A stretch of 64,000 bases of DNA from Chryseobacterium taklimakanense (GCF_900187185.1 NZ_LT906465.1:558001-622000); one strand, 5' to 3'; shown: positions 37,328 through 46,112, counted from the first letter of the stretch. Numbers and translations: made by a program. The notes: generated by a model not told the origin, from the letters alone.

Positions 37328-37879
37328 GCAGGCGTTTTTCTCAATGTTTTGAATTTGTTTAAAATGTCTAAAAGTGTGATTGTTAAGAAATAAAAAAGTA
37401 TCTCCCAATCTTAGTTTTATTAGATTTGTGATAGAAATTTTTGTTTTTTCTTTATTCAAGTCAACGTTTTTTGCTCGCTCAAGCAAGTTGTTAAACTCTT
37501 TTTGTTGGGCAATGAAGTTTTCAATGACATTTTTGTCAAGTTTGCTATTCAGAGGGTTTTTGTCTTTTGCCGTTTTCATTTTGTTAAGTTTTTCTTTCGG
37601 TAACATACTTTTCGCAAAATAATTTCCCCAAAATCCACTTTTAAATTCTTCTTGCCGTTTTGATTTTGTCTTTTGGATTGCATTTTCAATTTCGGGAAGA
37701 TAAAATTTTGCGTAAAGATTTAGGTGTTCTAAACATTCCAAAATGCTCCAAGTTTCAGAATTTTGTTTCCAATTTAATTCTTCTTCAGTTTTAGATTTTA
37801 GTTTTTCGGCAGAAGAAATATATTCGTTGGTTGAGTTTTGAATTTCACTTATTAATTTCTCTGATTTCATAGATTTCAC
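37322..37879 (-). CDS. DinB-superfamily protein (cassette C6)
   Basis: 185 aa. Seen: four-helix-bundle pattern with WSILECLEHLNLY near residue 48 (first His) and LNNHTFRHFKQIQNI near the end (the other two metal His), as in DinB/DfsB-like putative metalloenzymes, thiol S-transferase type. Known: many are bacillithiol transferases or metal hydrolases; substrate unknown. The stop codon lies inside the right core of S6, so the gene fills the cassette to its last base. Confidence 0.8.
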   Translation of the reverse strand: MKSMKSEKLISEIQNSTNEYISSAEKLKSKTEEELNWKQNSETWSILECLEHLNLYAKFYLPEIENAIQKTKSKRQEEFKSGFWGNYFAKSMLPKEKLNKMKTAKDKNPLNSKLDKNVIENFIAQQKEFNNLLERAKNVDLNKEKTKISITNLIKLRLGDTFLFLNNHTFRHFKQIQNIEKNACR

Positions 37880-37911
37880 GAATTTTTATGCGCTATTTTG
37901 GTTACGCTTGC

Positions 37912-38104
37912 AGATAACGGAAAAAGTATTGGCGAAGAACGGGCTACTTTGCAGACAATTTCAAAGGATAACCGAACCTTAGCAAAAATTTTTTCCTTTT
38001 GCTAATATACGAAAAAAAGTAAAAGGAAAAATTTTTTGCGGATACTGCTAAATGGGTTCTCAAAGACAGTATTCACCCCGTTTTTTGCCAATACAATGTT
38101 AGCA
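37912..38104. repeat. attC-like hairpin S7 (long form)
   Basis: 193 bp, cores AGATAAC / GTTAGCA, subfamily C (with S8, S16, S17): arms AAAAAGTATTGGCGAAG / TTTTTTGCCAATACAAT. Inner hairpin AAATTTTTTCCTTTTGC / AAAAGGAAAAATTTTT. Nearly identical to S8. Right arm GTTAGCAGAAGTTTT pairs with S8's left arm 14 of 15, mismatch at position 11. Confidence 0.88.
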
Positions 38105-38110
38105 GAAGTT

Positions 38111-39052
38111 TTAATTTTCACTCAATTTGGAACTCTCATATGAAAGATAAATCTCTACAATTTCATCTTTTACTTTTTCGGTGGAACTTAAATCTAACAC
38201 TGTTCTTGTCTGTCCGTCAAATTCTTCATCATCAAATTCAAAAACGTTTGGTATTCCATAGATCATAACAGTCTCATTAAAAAGGTGCTTGTCAAGTTCG
38301 CACATTGGAATATGAATTTGAAAATTGAAATTACTATAAGAAAGAAAAAACATCATATATGGCACCTTATTTTTGTTGTTTTTTCTTCTCTTTAACAAAA
38401 AGCAAACTGTATGAGTGCTTTTCCTAGATGTAATAAATGTAAAAATGGCTTTAAGATTGCCAATTTGGTAACTACTTTTTGAATGATCTGCTTCATTAAT
38501 CCAATTTATAGTATTTTGAAAATTTACTATTTCATCTTCATCCATTATACTTAATGCCATTTTTGTTAAACATTTATAAACAGCAATTGGAATATAAGTT
38601 GCTCTTTTTCCTTGTATTTTTATGGTTTTATTTTCTTCGTCTTGTTCAATAATGTTAAAATTATCTTCTTCATACTGCATAATACTTAATCCCTCATTAT
38701 TCCAATCTAGTCTAGATTTATTATTGCCAATTTTGTAAGACGGAATTCCACGTTTTCCTTTAACCTGAGATAATGAATGGTGCAAATTCATAAAATTAGA
38801 CATATGATTTTCTAAATTCTTAGAAAAATTTTCATTACAAGTATCACATTCATAAAAACTAAAAAGTTTGTAATTTTCAACAAATTCAGGAATTGCGTGT
38901 GCAGTTTTTTTAAATGTAGTTTCGTTGGAATTTTTTCCACAAAATCGACAAAGTCTTTCTTCTTTGTTACCTAAAAATATTTTATTGGGTTCATCTAAAT
39001 GATAGAGGTTTTTAACAATGTAATTCTCATCAATTTCTTTTAATCTATCCAC
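38111..39052 (-). CDS. HNH-type endonuclease-like protein (cassette C7)
   Basis: 313 aa. Seen: N-terminal treble-clef HNH motif CRFCGK...FKKTAHAIPEF...YECDTCNENF (zinc Cys pairs about residues 35-38 and 73-76, with the catalytic His in TAHAIPE), then a long uncharacterised C-terminal domain. Known: HNH_5-like nucleases with such arrangement occur in mobile and defence loci. Single-gene cassette. Substrate unknown. Confidence 0.78.
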   Translation of the reverse strand: MDRLKEIDENYIVKNLYHLDEPNKIFLGNKEERLCRFCGKNSNETTFKKTAHAIPEFVENYKLFSFYECDTCNENFSKNLENHMSNFMNLHHSLSQVKGKRGIPSYKIGNNKSRLDWNNEGLSIMQYEEDNFNIIEQDEENKTIKIQGKRATYIPIAVYKCLTKMALSIMDEDEIVNFQNTINWINEADHSKSSYQIGNLKAIFTFITSRKSTHTVCFLLKRRKNNKNKVPYMMFFLSYSNFNFQIHIPMCELDKHLFNETVMIYGIPNVFEFDDEEFDGQTRTVLDLSSTEKVKDEIVEIYLSYESSKLSEN

Positions 39053-39071
39053 AATATTGGTATAAAATTTC

Positions 39072-39265
39072 TGCTAACGGAAAAAGTATTGGCGAAGAAC
39101 GGGCTACTTTGCAGACAATTTCAAAGGAAAACCGAGCTTGAGCAAAAATTTTTTCCGCTGACTAAATTACTAAAAAAATGGAAGCGGAAAAATTTTTTGC
39201 GAATACTGTTAAATGAGTTCTCAAAGACAGTATTCACCCCGTTTTTCGCCAATACAATGTTATCT
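39072..39265. repeat. attC-like hairpin S8 (long form)
   Basis: 194 bp, cores TGCTAAC / GTTATCT, subfamily C. Right arm GTTATCTGCAGGCGT pairs with S9's left arm 14 of 15, mismatch at position 11. Confidence 0.88.
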
Positions 39266-39280
39266 GCAGGCGTTTTTTAG

Positions 39281-40828
39281 TTATTTCAAATAGAAATCAA
39301 TTTCTCTTACAGGATTTTGAAAATACAGTTTTTTATCATCGTGAAAATCATAAACAAATTTGAATATTTTATTTGCTCGTTCAATGTCTTCTATTCTTGG
39401 AGAAATAAAATAAGAATTTGCTTTTCGTTTCCATTGATCAACTAGTTGTACACTCATATTTCGAATTATTTCATTTTCATTTATTGTGCCAATCATTAAA
39501 TCTCCAATTGTCGTAAATCTTCCAATTTTCGCAAATAGTCTTAACATCGAAATTTTTAAACCAAAATCTCCGTTTTCAAATATTTCTCTTGCTTTTCCTA
39601 AAACATTAGAATTACTTCTGTTTGAAAGAAAATTGATAATTAAATTTCTTAATCCAATATTTTTAGTGTCTAAATTATCATAAGCAAATTCATACGCTTT
39701 TTCTTCATCTAGTTTTGTGAGAGCTAAAAAAGAAAACTTTTGAAATTTTAAAGAATTATTCCCTAAATATTTTTCAATGAGATATGTATATTCTTTAGAA
39801 CTTAATTCCGCCAATCCACAAAGTGAACCAATAACATTTTGATTTTCTTCTAAATTAGTTTTATAAATATTTGCAAAATCTAAATTTTCATTTTTTAATG
39901 AAAACCTTGCAAAATCTCTAATTGAAGCAGATTTGTCCGCAATATACTTTTTAATTATACTATTAAAATCAACATTATTTCTTAGTTTATATAAGGTTTC
40001 AAAACGTATTTTTGATGATTTATCGTTTAATAGTAAGTTGATTTGTTCTTGTGGTAAAACATCAAATCTTTCAAGTATCATACTGCGAACAATGAAATGT
40101 TTGTCAGTAACTAGTATTTCTATATCTTGATTATCTAATTCTCCAGATTTTGATAATTCTTTTGCCAAGATAATTCTAGAATTATCTGTAAAGGTTTTAA
40201 AATTAGTTATTACAAAATTTTTATTTTGATGAATAATGAAATTAATAATTTCGGCATAAACCAAATTTAGGTTGACTCTTTGAACAGATTGTAGCCATTC
40301 AAAAGTTTCAATATTTTCGATTATATTTTGTAAAAACTTTGGTTTCTTAAATTTTTCTATTGCATTAGCAGCAACTTCACGAACAGTTTTAACCCAATCA
40401 GCAAGACGATAAATTATGAATTGAATTGCAAAAGGATTCTGGAGCTCAATCATTTCTTTTAATGCTTTCTCACGAATAAAACCATTATAATTTAAAGATG
40501 CAATTGCTAAAAGAACAACATAATGATTATCATTAAAATTCTTTTTATAGAAAGAAAAATCATAATCTTTTATATCTGCATATTTTAAAGTTTCATAAAA
40601 ACTTTTTTTTGAAGAAATTTTTTCGAAAAGGTTTAAAATTACAAATAATGTTAGATTTCTAATTTCTGGGTTTTCATTTTTTAAAAACGGAAATAAATAT
40701 GAAATTGCACTTGGCAATCCTATTTTATCAATATTATTTAAAGCTTCAATTTTTTCTACTAAATTCTCTTTTCCAAAAATCCAAGATTTGTTTTTTTGTA
40801 AAATTTCTAATTCTTTCCAAAGTTCCAT
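39281..40828 (-). CDS. HEAT-repeat-like helical protein (cassette C8)
   Basis: 515 aa. Not recognised by family. Seen: almost wholly alpha-helical, with repeated HEAT/ARM-like units (NPEIRNLTLFVILNLF, SIRDFARFSLKNE, GLRNLIINFLSNRS). No signal peptide or catalytic motif. Known: HEAT solenoids act as protein or nucleic-acid scaffolds. Largest plain cassette; role unknown. Confidence 0.72.
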   Translation of the reverse strand: MELWKELEILQKNKSWIFGKENLVEKIEALNNIDKIGLPSAISYLFPFLKNENPEIRNLTLFVILNLFEKISSKKSFYETLKYADIKDYDFSFYKKNFNDNHYVVLLAIASLNYNGFIREKALKEMIELQNPFAIQFIIYRLADWVKTVREVAANAIEKFKKPKFLQNIIENIETFEWLQSVQRVNLNLVYAEIINFIIHQNKNFVITNFKTFTDNSRIILAKELSKSGELDNQDIEILVTDKHFIVRSMILERFDVLPQEQINLLLNDKSSKIRFETLYKLRNNVDFNSIIKKYIADKSASIRDFARFSLKNENLDFANIYKTNLEENQNVIGSLCGLAELSSKEYTYLIEKYLGNNSLKFQKFSFLALTKLDEEKAYEFAYDNLDTKNIGLRNLIINFLSNRSNSNVLGKAREIFENGDFGLKISMLRLFAKIGRFTTIGDLMIGTINENEIIRNMSVQLVDQWKRKANSYFISPRIEDIERANKIFKFVYDFHDDKKLYFQNPVREIDFYLK

Positions 40829-40855
40829 TTGTGATCAGAGTTTTGATACGCTTGC

Positions 40856-40987
40856 AGATAACGGGAAAGGGCTTCGCGAGGTGCGGGACAACTAACGATG
40901 AACTTCGGGCGTGGAAAAAATCTTCAACCTGCGAAAATCTTCCGGGCGCGGCTTTCAACCCCGCATCTTGCGAAACCCATGTTGTGC
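40856..40987. repeat. attC-like hairpin S9 (short form)
   Basis: 132 bp, cores AGATAAC / GTTGTGC. Arms GGGCTTCGCGAGGTGCGGG / CCCGCATCTTGCGAAACCC show compensating changes against S2/S6 (TTCGCG opposite TGCGAA instead of TTTGCG opposite TGCAAA). No inner hairpin. Right arm pairs with S10's left arm 13 of 15, mismatches at 6 and 11. Confidence 0.87.
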
Positions 40988-41402
40988 GACGTGCTTTCTT
41001 TTCCTATAATTTTTCGTTTTTTGTTTCGATAAAGTTAATAATTTTTTCCTTTCGCATGGAAAATCTCCGACTAAAATCCTAAAAAATTTTCCGAAAATTT
41101 TTGCGCAATTTTTTTGCAAACTTCATGGACACTTTTGAAATATTCACGCACTTTAACGTGATTTTGTCGAGATGTGGATTTTACGGCGTTTTTCCAAAGA
41201 CGGTTTTTCGGCGCAATTTTTAACGCAACGTTTTTCACGCGGTTTTTCCAAAGTATCTAAAATTTTGCGGCTTGAAATATTCACGCAGTTTTTCCAAAGA
41301 TTTTCCCCCAATTTTTAGGAACGTTGAAGTTTGGCTTGTTCAAAAATTTCAGATAAATTTTTCGATTTTCACACACTTTATGCGCAATTTTGGCAGCATG
41401 TC
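40988..41402. other. cassette C9, no gene
   Basis: About 415 bp between S9 and S10 with no credible ORF. Contains GTTTTTCCAAAG three times (41188, 41242, 41288) and GAAATATTCACGCA twice (41137 and 41273). Bounded by a matching terminal arm pair, so it is a normal cassette in structure. Could be a dead gene, a spacer, or a non-coding RNA or promoter cassette. Confidence 0.7.
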
Positions 41403-41550
41403 GTACAACGGGAAACGGCTTTGCGAAGGCGGGGCTAAGAAAAACTGAATTTTCTATAAACACCGAACTGAGCAAAAACCACTTTCGTTTTTTCAAACTT
41501 ACAAAAAATAAAAAAACGAAATGGTTTTTTGCGGATAAAAATTACAAAAC

Positions 41551-42766
41551 TGGTGGATTCAAACATCTAACGCAACGGTTAGATTGGGTAAAATTATGAT
41601 AAAGTTTTGATATCTTAAATAAAATATGGATAACTTTTTCAGCCTTTTTGGGCAAAAAGTTCCCCACATTTTATTTTCTTCGACAACAGCGTTGTTTTTC
41701 ATTTTAATTGATTTAGGATGAACTGGTTAAAGACATCTTTTGGGGTTTGGTAGTCCAAAACTTTTCTGGGTCTCTCATTGAGTTCGTTTTGGACCTGTTT
41801 AATTTTTTTGTTGGTTATTTTATTGAAGTCCGTTCCTTTGGGGAAGTAGTCCCGCACTAAGCCGTTTGAGTTTTCATTGGTAGGTCTTTCCCAGGGCGAG
41901 TAGGGATGGGTAAAATAGACCTGTATCTTGGTGTTTTTGGTGAAGAGTTTATGTTCGCTCATTTCTGTCCCATTGTCGTAGGTAAGTGTTTTACGCATGG
42001 TTTTGGGAATTTTCAGGAGTTCCTTTTCGAAAGCTTTTCTCACCGTGGCTGCGTTCTTGTTTTTTAGGGGAACGATAATGATGGTTCTCGTGGATCTTTC
42101 GACGAGTGTCCCGATGCATGACTTGTGGTCTTTCCCGATGATAAGGTCGCCTTCCCAATGTCCGGGGATTTCCCTTCCAAGGACTTCTTCGGGTCTTTCG
42201 TCGATGGAGACACGGTCCTTAATTTTGGGTTCCAGGACGGCCCTTGTTTTAAAGTTTCCTCTGGATTTTCTTTCCTGCCGGAGCTGGGCAATAAGTTCCT
42301 TTTTAAGTTCACTTTTACAGTGTACATAGATGTAGAGATAAATGGCTTCGTGGGAGATATTCATGGCTTTGTCATTGGGGTAAAGTCTTTTCAAAGTAAC
42401 GGATATTTGGTCTGGCGACCAGCGCAGGGCGAGCTTTTGGTGGATGAATTCCTTAAGTTTTGGATTGGAGGATATTTTTGTTTTTCCGTCCTTTCTGTAC
42501 ATCGACCTGCAGAATGCTTTTCTGTTGGCGTGGTCTGCCTTGTAGGAACAGTGTGCATAGCGGTTGGTTTTGAGTTCTCTTGCGATGGTGGATTTGGCTC
42601 TGTTTAATTTTTTGGCAATTTGCGAGACGGAGTATTTAAGATTCCTGAATTCTTCAATTTTCACCCTCTCGGCAAAGGTTAATCTTCTGTAATTTTTCAT
42701 AGCGACAAACGTAAAATAAATAAGTTAATTTCTTTAACATTTGTTGCGTTAGATTATTGAACCGGC
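41551..42766 (-). mobile_element. IS30-family insertion sequence
   Basis: About 1.2 kb. Terminal inverted repeats share TTCAAnnATCTAACGCAAC (about 41557 and, inverted, about 42762). Precise ends and the 2-3 bp target duplication cannot be fixed by eye because the IR decays outward. One transposase gene. Inserted in the right arm of S10. Confidence 0.8.
41699..42700 (-). CDS. IS30-family transposase
   Basis: 333 aa, full length. Seen: N-terminal HTH (YSVSQIAKKLNRAKSTIAREL), a second HTH-like region (WSPDQISVTLKR), and the DDE catalytic core GHWEGDLI (D), LTYDNGTE (D), SPWERPTNENSNG (E), the last being the IS30 hallmark. Appears intact, so the element may still move. Confidence 0.93.
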   Translation of the reverse strand: MKNYRRLTFAERVKIEEFRNLKYSVSQIAKKLNRAKSTIARELKTNRYAHCSYKADHANRKAFCRSMYRKDGKTKISSNPKLKEFIHQKLALRWSPDQISVTLKRLYPNDKAMNISHEAIYLYIYVHCKSELKKELIAQLRQERKSRGNFKTRAVLEPKIKDRVSIDERPEEVLGREIPGHWEGDLIIGKDHKSCIGTLVERSTRTIIIVPLKNKNAATVRKAFEKELLKIPKTMRKTLTYDNGTEMSEHKLFTKNTKIQVYFTHPYSPWERPTNENSNGLVRDYFPKGTDFNKITNKKIKQVQNELNERPRKVLDYQTPKDVFNQFILNQLK

Positions 42767-42833
42767 GACTTTCACCGCAAGGGAACTTCACCCCCGCTTT
42801 TGCAAAACCGATGTTAGCCGACGTATCTTTTAT

Positions 42834-43142
42834 TTAAAGGTTAATTCCAAGTTGTAGTTTTCCTCCAAGTCCAATTTCTACAATTTTTTGAAGGGTAGAA
42901 AGTCTTACATCTTTGATATTGTTTTCAACCTTAGAAATATATCCTTTATTTGTTCCGCATTTTTCGGCAAGTTGTTCCTGTGTAAGACCTTTTTCAAGTC
43001 TTGCCCGTTGAATCAGGATTCCGAGTTTAAATTCCTCAAAACCTTTTTCAAAATCATCGCGTTTTTTTGTTCCTTTCTTTCCGTACTCTTTGTCTAGGAT
43101 GTCACTCAAAGAAGTAAGGTTTTTATTTTTCGTTTTACTCAT
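42834..43142 (-). CDS. HigA-like antitoxin (XRE), cassette C10
   Basis: 102 aa from the ATG at 43142; an in-frame start at 43187 lies inside the toxin gene. Seen: central HTH_3 domain, RARLEKGLTQEQLAEK then GTNKGYISKVENNIKD. Gene order toxin then antitoxin, overlapping the toxin's reading frame margin (toxin stop at 43150), is the HigBA arrangement. Should bind and silence its own promoter and neutralise the toxin. Confidence 0.87.
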   Translation of the reverse strand: MSKTKNKNLTSLSDILDKEYGKKGTKKRDDFEKGFEEFKLGILIQRARLEKGLTQEQLAEKCGTNKGYISKVENNIKDVRLSTLQKIVEIGLGGKLQLGINL

Positions 43143-43149
43143 TTTATTT

Positions 43150-43515
43150 TTATTTTTTATTGGTATTCGTGATCCTTTCGGATTCATATTCTTCTTTTAT
43201 TTTAATTGCTTTTTCAATTTCTTTTTTTGGCGTCTTCTGTGTTTTCTTTTGAAATCCATTCGTTAAAACAACGAGTTTTCCGTCGTCAAAGAAGCAAAAA
43301 ATTCTGAAAATATCGCTTCCAAACTGAACTCTTATTTCGTAAAGTCCGTCTGTTCCTTCCATATGCTTGAAATATTCAGCAGGAATTTTCTCAACAGTCT
43401 CAATTACCATAAAAGTCCACAATATTTTCTCTTTTACTTTTGGCTTCTGTTTTTGAAAGAAGTCAAGGAAGTAATTTTTATAGACGAAAATATTTCTAAA
43501 TTTTTTGTCTTCCAT
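43150..43515 (-). CDS. HigB/RelE-type toxin, cassette C10
   Basis: About 121 aa from ATG 43515 (43527 is a less likely start four codons upstream). Seen: phage-derived Gp49-like/RelE fold: KILWTFMVIETVEKIP, YEIRVQFGSDIFRIFCFFDDGKLVVLTNGFQKKTQKTP, the last being the HigB signature with basic catalytic residues. Known: ribosome-dependent mRNA interferase. Toxin-antitoxin pairs are a recognised stabiliser of large integron arrays. Confidence 0.88.
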   Translation of the reverse strand: MEDKKFRNIFVYKNYFLDFFQKQKPKVKEKILWTFMVIETVEKIPAEYFKHMEGTDGLYEIRVQFGSDIFRIFCFFDDGKLVVLTNGFQKKTQKTPKKEIEKAIKIKEEYESERITNTNKK

Positions 43516-43588
43516 AATCGAGTACAAATATACAAAAAGTTGTCCAAAAGAACAACTTTAAATTTTATGCAGAATTTTATGATATGTC

Positions 43589-43719
43589 GGCTAACGGTTT
43601 GCAGCTTGGCGAAGTGGCGGAAATCGAAGCTCAAATGTTCAGTTTTGCACAAAAGTTCAATCGAAGAACTACCGTTGATTTAGCACTAAACCCGCCATTT
43701 TGCCAAACTGCTGTTGTGC
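43589..43719. repeat. attC-like hairpin S11 (short form)
   Basis: 131 bp, cores GGCTAAC / GTTGTGC. Arms GCAGCTTGGCGAAGTGGCGG / CCGCCATTTTGCCAAACTGC (compensated at several bases). Right arm GTTGTGCGTTCGCCC pairs with S12's left arm with one extra base, after which the G/A mismatch recurs. Confidence 0.85.
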
Positions 43720-43749
43720 GTTCGCCCTTCTTTTCTGTCGTGTTTATTG

Positions 43750-44880
43750 TCATATAAGTGTTAATAAATAACCGATTAACGAACCGCCTAAAACTACAAA
43801 TGCACTGTTTAATTTCTTGTATCCAAATGCGATGGCAATACTTAAAACAGCAATCAAAATTGTCCGCCAATCGGTAATAGTGTCTTTGCCCATATCAAAA
43901 CATACTGCTACAATTATAGCGACAGATGCCACATTTACAGCGTCTAAAAATGCAGAAAATAGTTTTGAATTTCGCATCTTTTTTACGATTGGGTTCAGCA
44001 ATGCGACAAAAACAAACGAAGGCAAAAATATAGCGATTGTCGAAACGATTGCACCTGTCAATCCGTTGATTTGATAACCAATAAAAGTAACTGAAGAAAA
44101 AACGGGTCCGGGTGTGAATTGTCCAACTGCAATGGCATCAATTAATTTTTGTCTTGTTAAAAGTCCTGTTGAAACCAATTCCGTATCGAGAAATGCAAAC
44201 AAAACATAACCGCTTCCGTAAAGTATTGCACCGATTTTTAGGAAAATCCAAAATAGGTTGGCGTTGGTTGCAGAAAGGATTGTAGTGTTTGTTATTTGTA
44301 ATAACGTTAATGGCAGAAAACTCTTGATATTGTTTTGATTATTTTTTCGCACATAAGCCAACATTAAAGCCATAAATCCTGCTCCAAACATCAAATAAAT
44401 TTCGTTGATGTTGAATAATGAACCAATCAAAACCAATATTCCGATAATGATGAGTTCAGTCGATTTTAACGATTTTTTTGCCAATGGAAAAATTGCACCC
44501 AAAATAATGGCGATTATGGCTGGTTTTATTCCGTAAATAAAGGGCTGAACTTCTGGAACTTGTTCGTATTGTTTGTAGAGATAAGCAAAAATGCCAGTTA
44601 TAAAAACGGCTGGTAAAATGAAACAAAGACCTGCAATTATTAAGCCTTTCCAACCGCCTTTTTCGTGTCCTATATGAATTGCCATTTCGGTGCTGTTGGG
44701 TCCAGGTATTAAGTTGGTTGCACCAATCAAGTCAAGAAAATGTTGTTCTGTTAACCACTTTCTTTTTGTAACCACTTCGTCTTGCATCATAGCAATGTGT
44801 GCAGCTGGTCCACCAAAACCAATAATGCCCAGTTTTAGAAAAAGTTTGGCAATATCTTTTAAGCTCGCTTTATGCTCCAT
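43750..44880 (-). CDS. chrA: chromate transporter (CHR family), cassette C11
   Basis: 376 aa, two homologous halves (bidomain CHR). Seen: FGGPAAHIAMMQDEVV and LIGATNLIPGPNSTEMAIHIG in the first half, AVGQFTPGPVFSSVTFIGYQ in the second; about ten transmembrane segments. Known: proton-driven chromate efflux or sulfate-like anion export. Overlaps the upstream DoxX gene by 11 bp, so translation is coupled. Confidence 0.9.
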   Translation of the reverse strand: MEHKASLKDIAKLFLKLGIIGFGGPAAHIAMMQDEVVTKRKWLTEQHFLDLIGATNLIPGPNSTEMAIHIGHEKGGWKGLIIAGLCFILPAVFITGIFAYLYKQYEQVPEVQPFIYGIKPAIIAIILGAIFPLAKKSLKSTELIIIGILVLIGSLFNINEIYLMFGAGFMALMLAYVRKNNQNNIKSFLPLTLLQITNTTILSATNANLFWIFLKIGAILYGSGYVLFAFLDTELVSTGLLTRQKLIDAIAVGQFTPGPVFSSVTFIGYQINGLTGAIVSTIAIFLPSFVFVALLNPIVKKMRNSKLFSAFLDAVNVASVAIIVAVCFDMGKDTITDWRTILIAVLSIAIAFGYKKLNSAFVVLGGSLIGYLLTLI

Positions 44881-45301
44881 TTTTTGTTAAAATTTTGTCA
44901 GCCGACCAAAAGCCACCGCCTTTAATTAACAAAAACAAACTTCCCAAAAGCATTGCCCAATCGGTTCTGCTTCCGTGCATCATTTCCCAAAAACCTTTTT
45001 CGGCTAAAACTTCAGATTTGGTTGTTGCAATGGCTACCAACATTATTATAATCAATGGAATACTTGCCAGTCTTGTAAAAAGTCCGACAAGAATAAGTAG
45101 TCCACAAACAATTTCAAAACCGCCAACAAAACTGCCTAGAAATTCAGGCGAAGGCAAGCCAATTTTTTCAAATCGTCCTGCTCCAAGTGTGTCAGCAAAT
45201 AAAAATTTCTGAATTCCTTCGGAAAGAAATACCGCACCAACCATTAGTCGAATGAGGATTATCGTTTTAGAATTGTCAGTATTTAATATTCGGTTTTTCA
45301 T
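44870..45301 (-). CDS. DoxX-family membrane protein, cassette C11
   Basis: 143 aa from the ATG at 45301; upstream in-frame codons run toward the core of S12 and add an atypical leader. Seen: four transmembrane helices and DoxX pattern (IRLMVGAVFLSEGIQKF, FVGGFEIVCGLLILVGLFTR). Known: membrane redox or transport accessory protein. Coupled with the chromate transporter, suggesting a metal or oxyanion resistance cassette. Confidence 0.88.
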   Translation of the reverse strand: MKNRILNTDNSKTIILIRLMVGAVFLSEGIQKFLFADTLGAGRFEKIGLPSPEFLGSFVGGFEIVCGLLILVGLFTRLASIPLIIIMLVAIATTKSEVLAEKGFWEMMHGSRTDWAMLLGSLFLLIKGGGFWSADKILTKNGA

Positions 45302-45348
45302 TTTTTGTTTGTCGGTTAGTTGTTGCACACGGTTGGTCATAGGGTGAC

Positions 45349-45477
45349 GCACAACGGAAAAGCATTTGCGAGGCGTGGCTTGATTGCTCGCAAGTGCTAC
45401 TAAAACAAAACTAAATTAAAATAACAAATCTGACTACTGATAACATTCCACCACGTCTTGCAAATGCCGTGTTATCT
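45349..45477. repeat. attC-like hairpin S12 (short form)
   Basis: 129 bp, cores GCACAAC / GTTATCT; arms AAAGCATTTGCGAGGCGTGG / CCACGTCTTGCAAATGCCG. Right arm GTTATCTGTAGCCGAA pairs with S13's left arm 15 of 16, mismatch at position 11. Confidence 0.85.
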
Positions 45478-45497
45478 GTAGCCGAATTTACAGAATT

Positions 45498-45893
45498 ATG
45501 ACAAAACAGGAAGTAATAAAAAAAGCATACGGAAAGTACTATGACTTATGTAAACCTTATTTACGAGGTCACTTAATAGATAGGGTGCTTTTTGAGGATG
45601 AAACTGAAAAAAAATTATCTGACCTTAACGATATTGAATTTCTATCAGATGGAATTGTATTCTCTTTTCCAATGGAATTAAAAGGATTTGAAGACAACAA
45701 TGGATGGATTAAAATTGAAAGCGAAAAAGATTTGCCCGATTATCAAGGAACTTTGATAGCAATAAAAAAATCTGATACTGAAGTTTATGAAGTGCATTTC
45801 TTCAATTATCTGAAAGAAGGTGAAAAGAAAGAATGGGCAAAAATATTTTCTCACTATCGTTTAATACCGAATTTCGATGCACCAATTTATTAA
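45498..45893 (+). CDS. hypothetical protein, reverse-oriented in cassette C12
   Basis: 131 aa. Not recognised. Mixed alpha/beta, acidic, with several aromatic residues (YYDLCKPYLRGH, NGWIKIESEKDLPDY); no signal peptide or metal motif. One of two cassettes whose gene runs against the array direction, so it must carry its own promoter. Confidence 0.72.
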   Translation: MTKQEVIKKAYGKYYDLCKPYLRGHLIDRVLFEDETEKKLSDLNDIEFLSDGIVFSFPMELKGFEDNNGWIKIESEKDLPDYQGTLIAIKKSDTEVYEVHFFNYLKEGEKKEWAKIFSHYRLIPNFDAPIY

Positions 45894-45915
45894 CACAAAG
45901 TTGGTTTTCGGTTAC

Positions 45916-46112
45916 AGATAACGGGAAAGGGCTTGGCGAAGGCGGGGATAAGAAGGACGGAAATTCCAACTAAACCCGAACCGAGCAAAAACCATTTTCG
46001 TTTTTTCAAAATTACAAAAAATAAAAAAACGAAATGGTTTTTTGCGGCTAAAAGTGCTGAAATCTTCTAAATGATAACTCTCAACCCCGCTTTTGCCAAA
46101 CCCATGTTGTGC
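45916..46112. repeat. attC-like hairpin S13 (long form)
   Basis: 197 bp, cores AGATAAC / GTTGTGC, subfamily A, almost identical to S1. Right arm GTTGTGCGCAGTATT pairs with S14's left arm 14 of 15, mismatch at position 11. Confidence 0.88.

Larger units (their letters stand above)
41403..42819. repeat. attC-like hairpin S10, interrupted by IS30
   Basis: Cores GTACAAC / GTTAGCC. Subfamily A (inner hairpin AACCACTTTCGTTTTTT / AAAAAACGAAATGGTT). Removing the IS at about 41551-42766 leaves about 200 bp, the length of the other long sites. Right arm GTTAGCCGACGTATC pairs with S11's left arm 14 of 15, mismatch at position 11. Confidence 0.85.

Noticed and set aside
36313-43097. Short open frames inside or overlapping hairpin arms (for example 36313-36540, 41281-41496, 46071-46277)
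   Set aside because: They come from the conserved arms and recur in related sites as by-products; no start context and no conservation expected of a gene.
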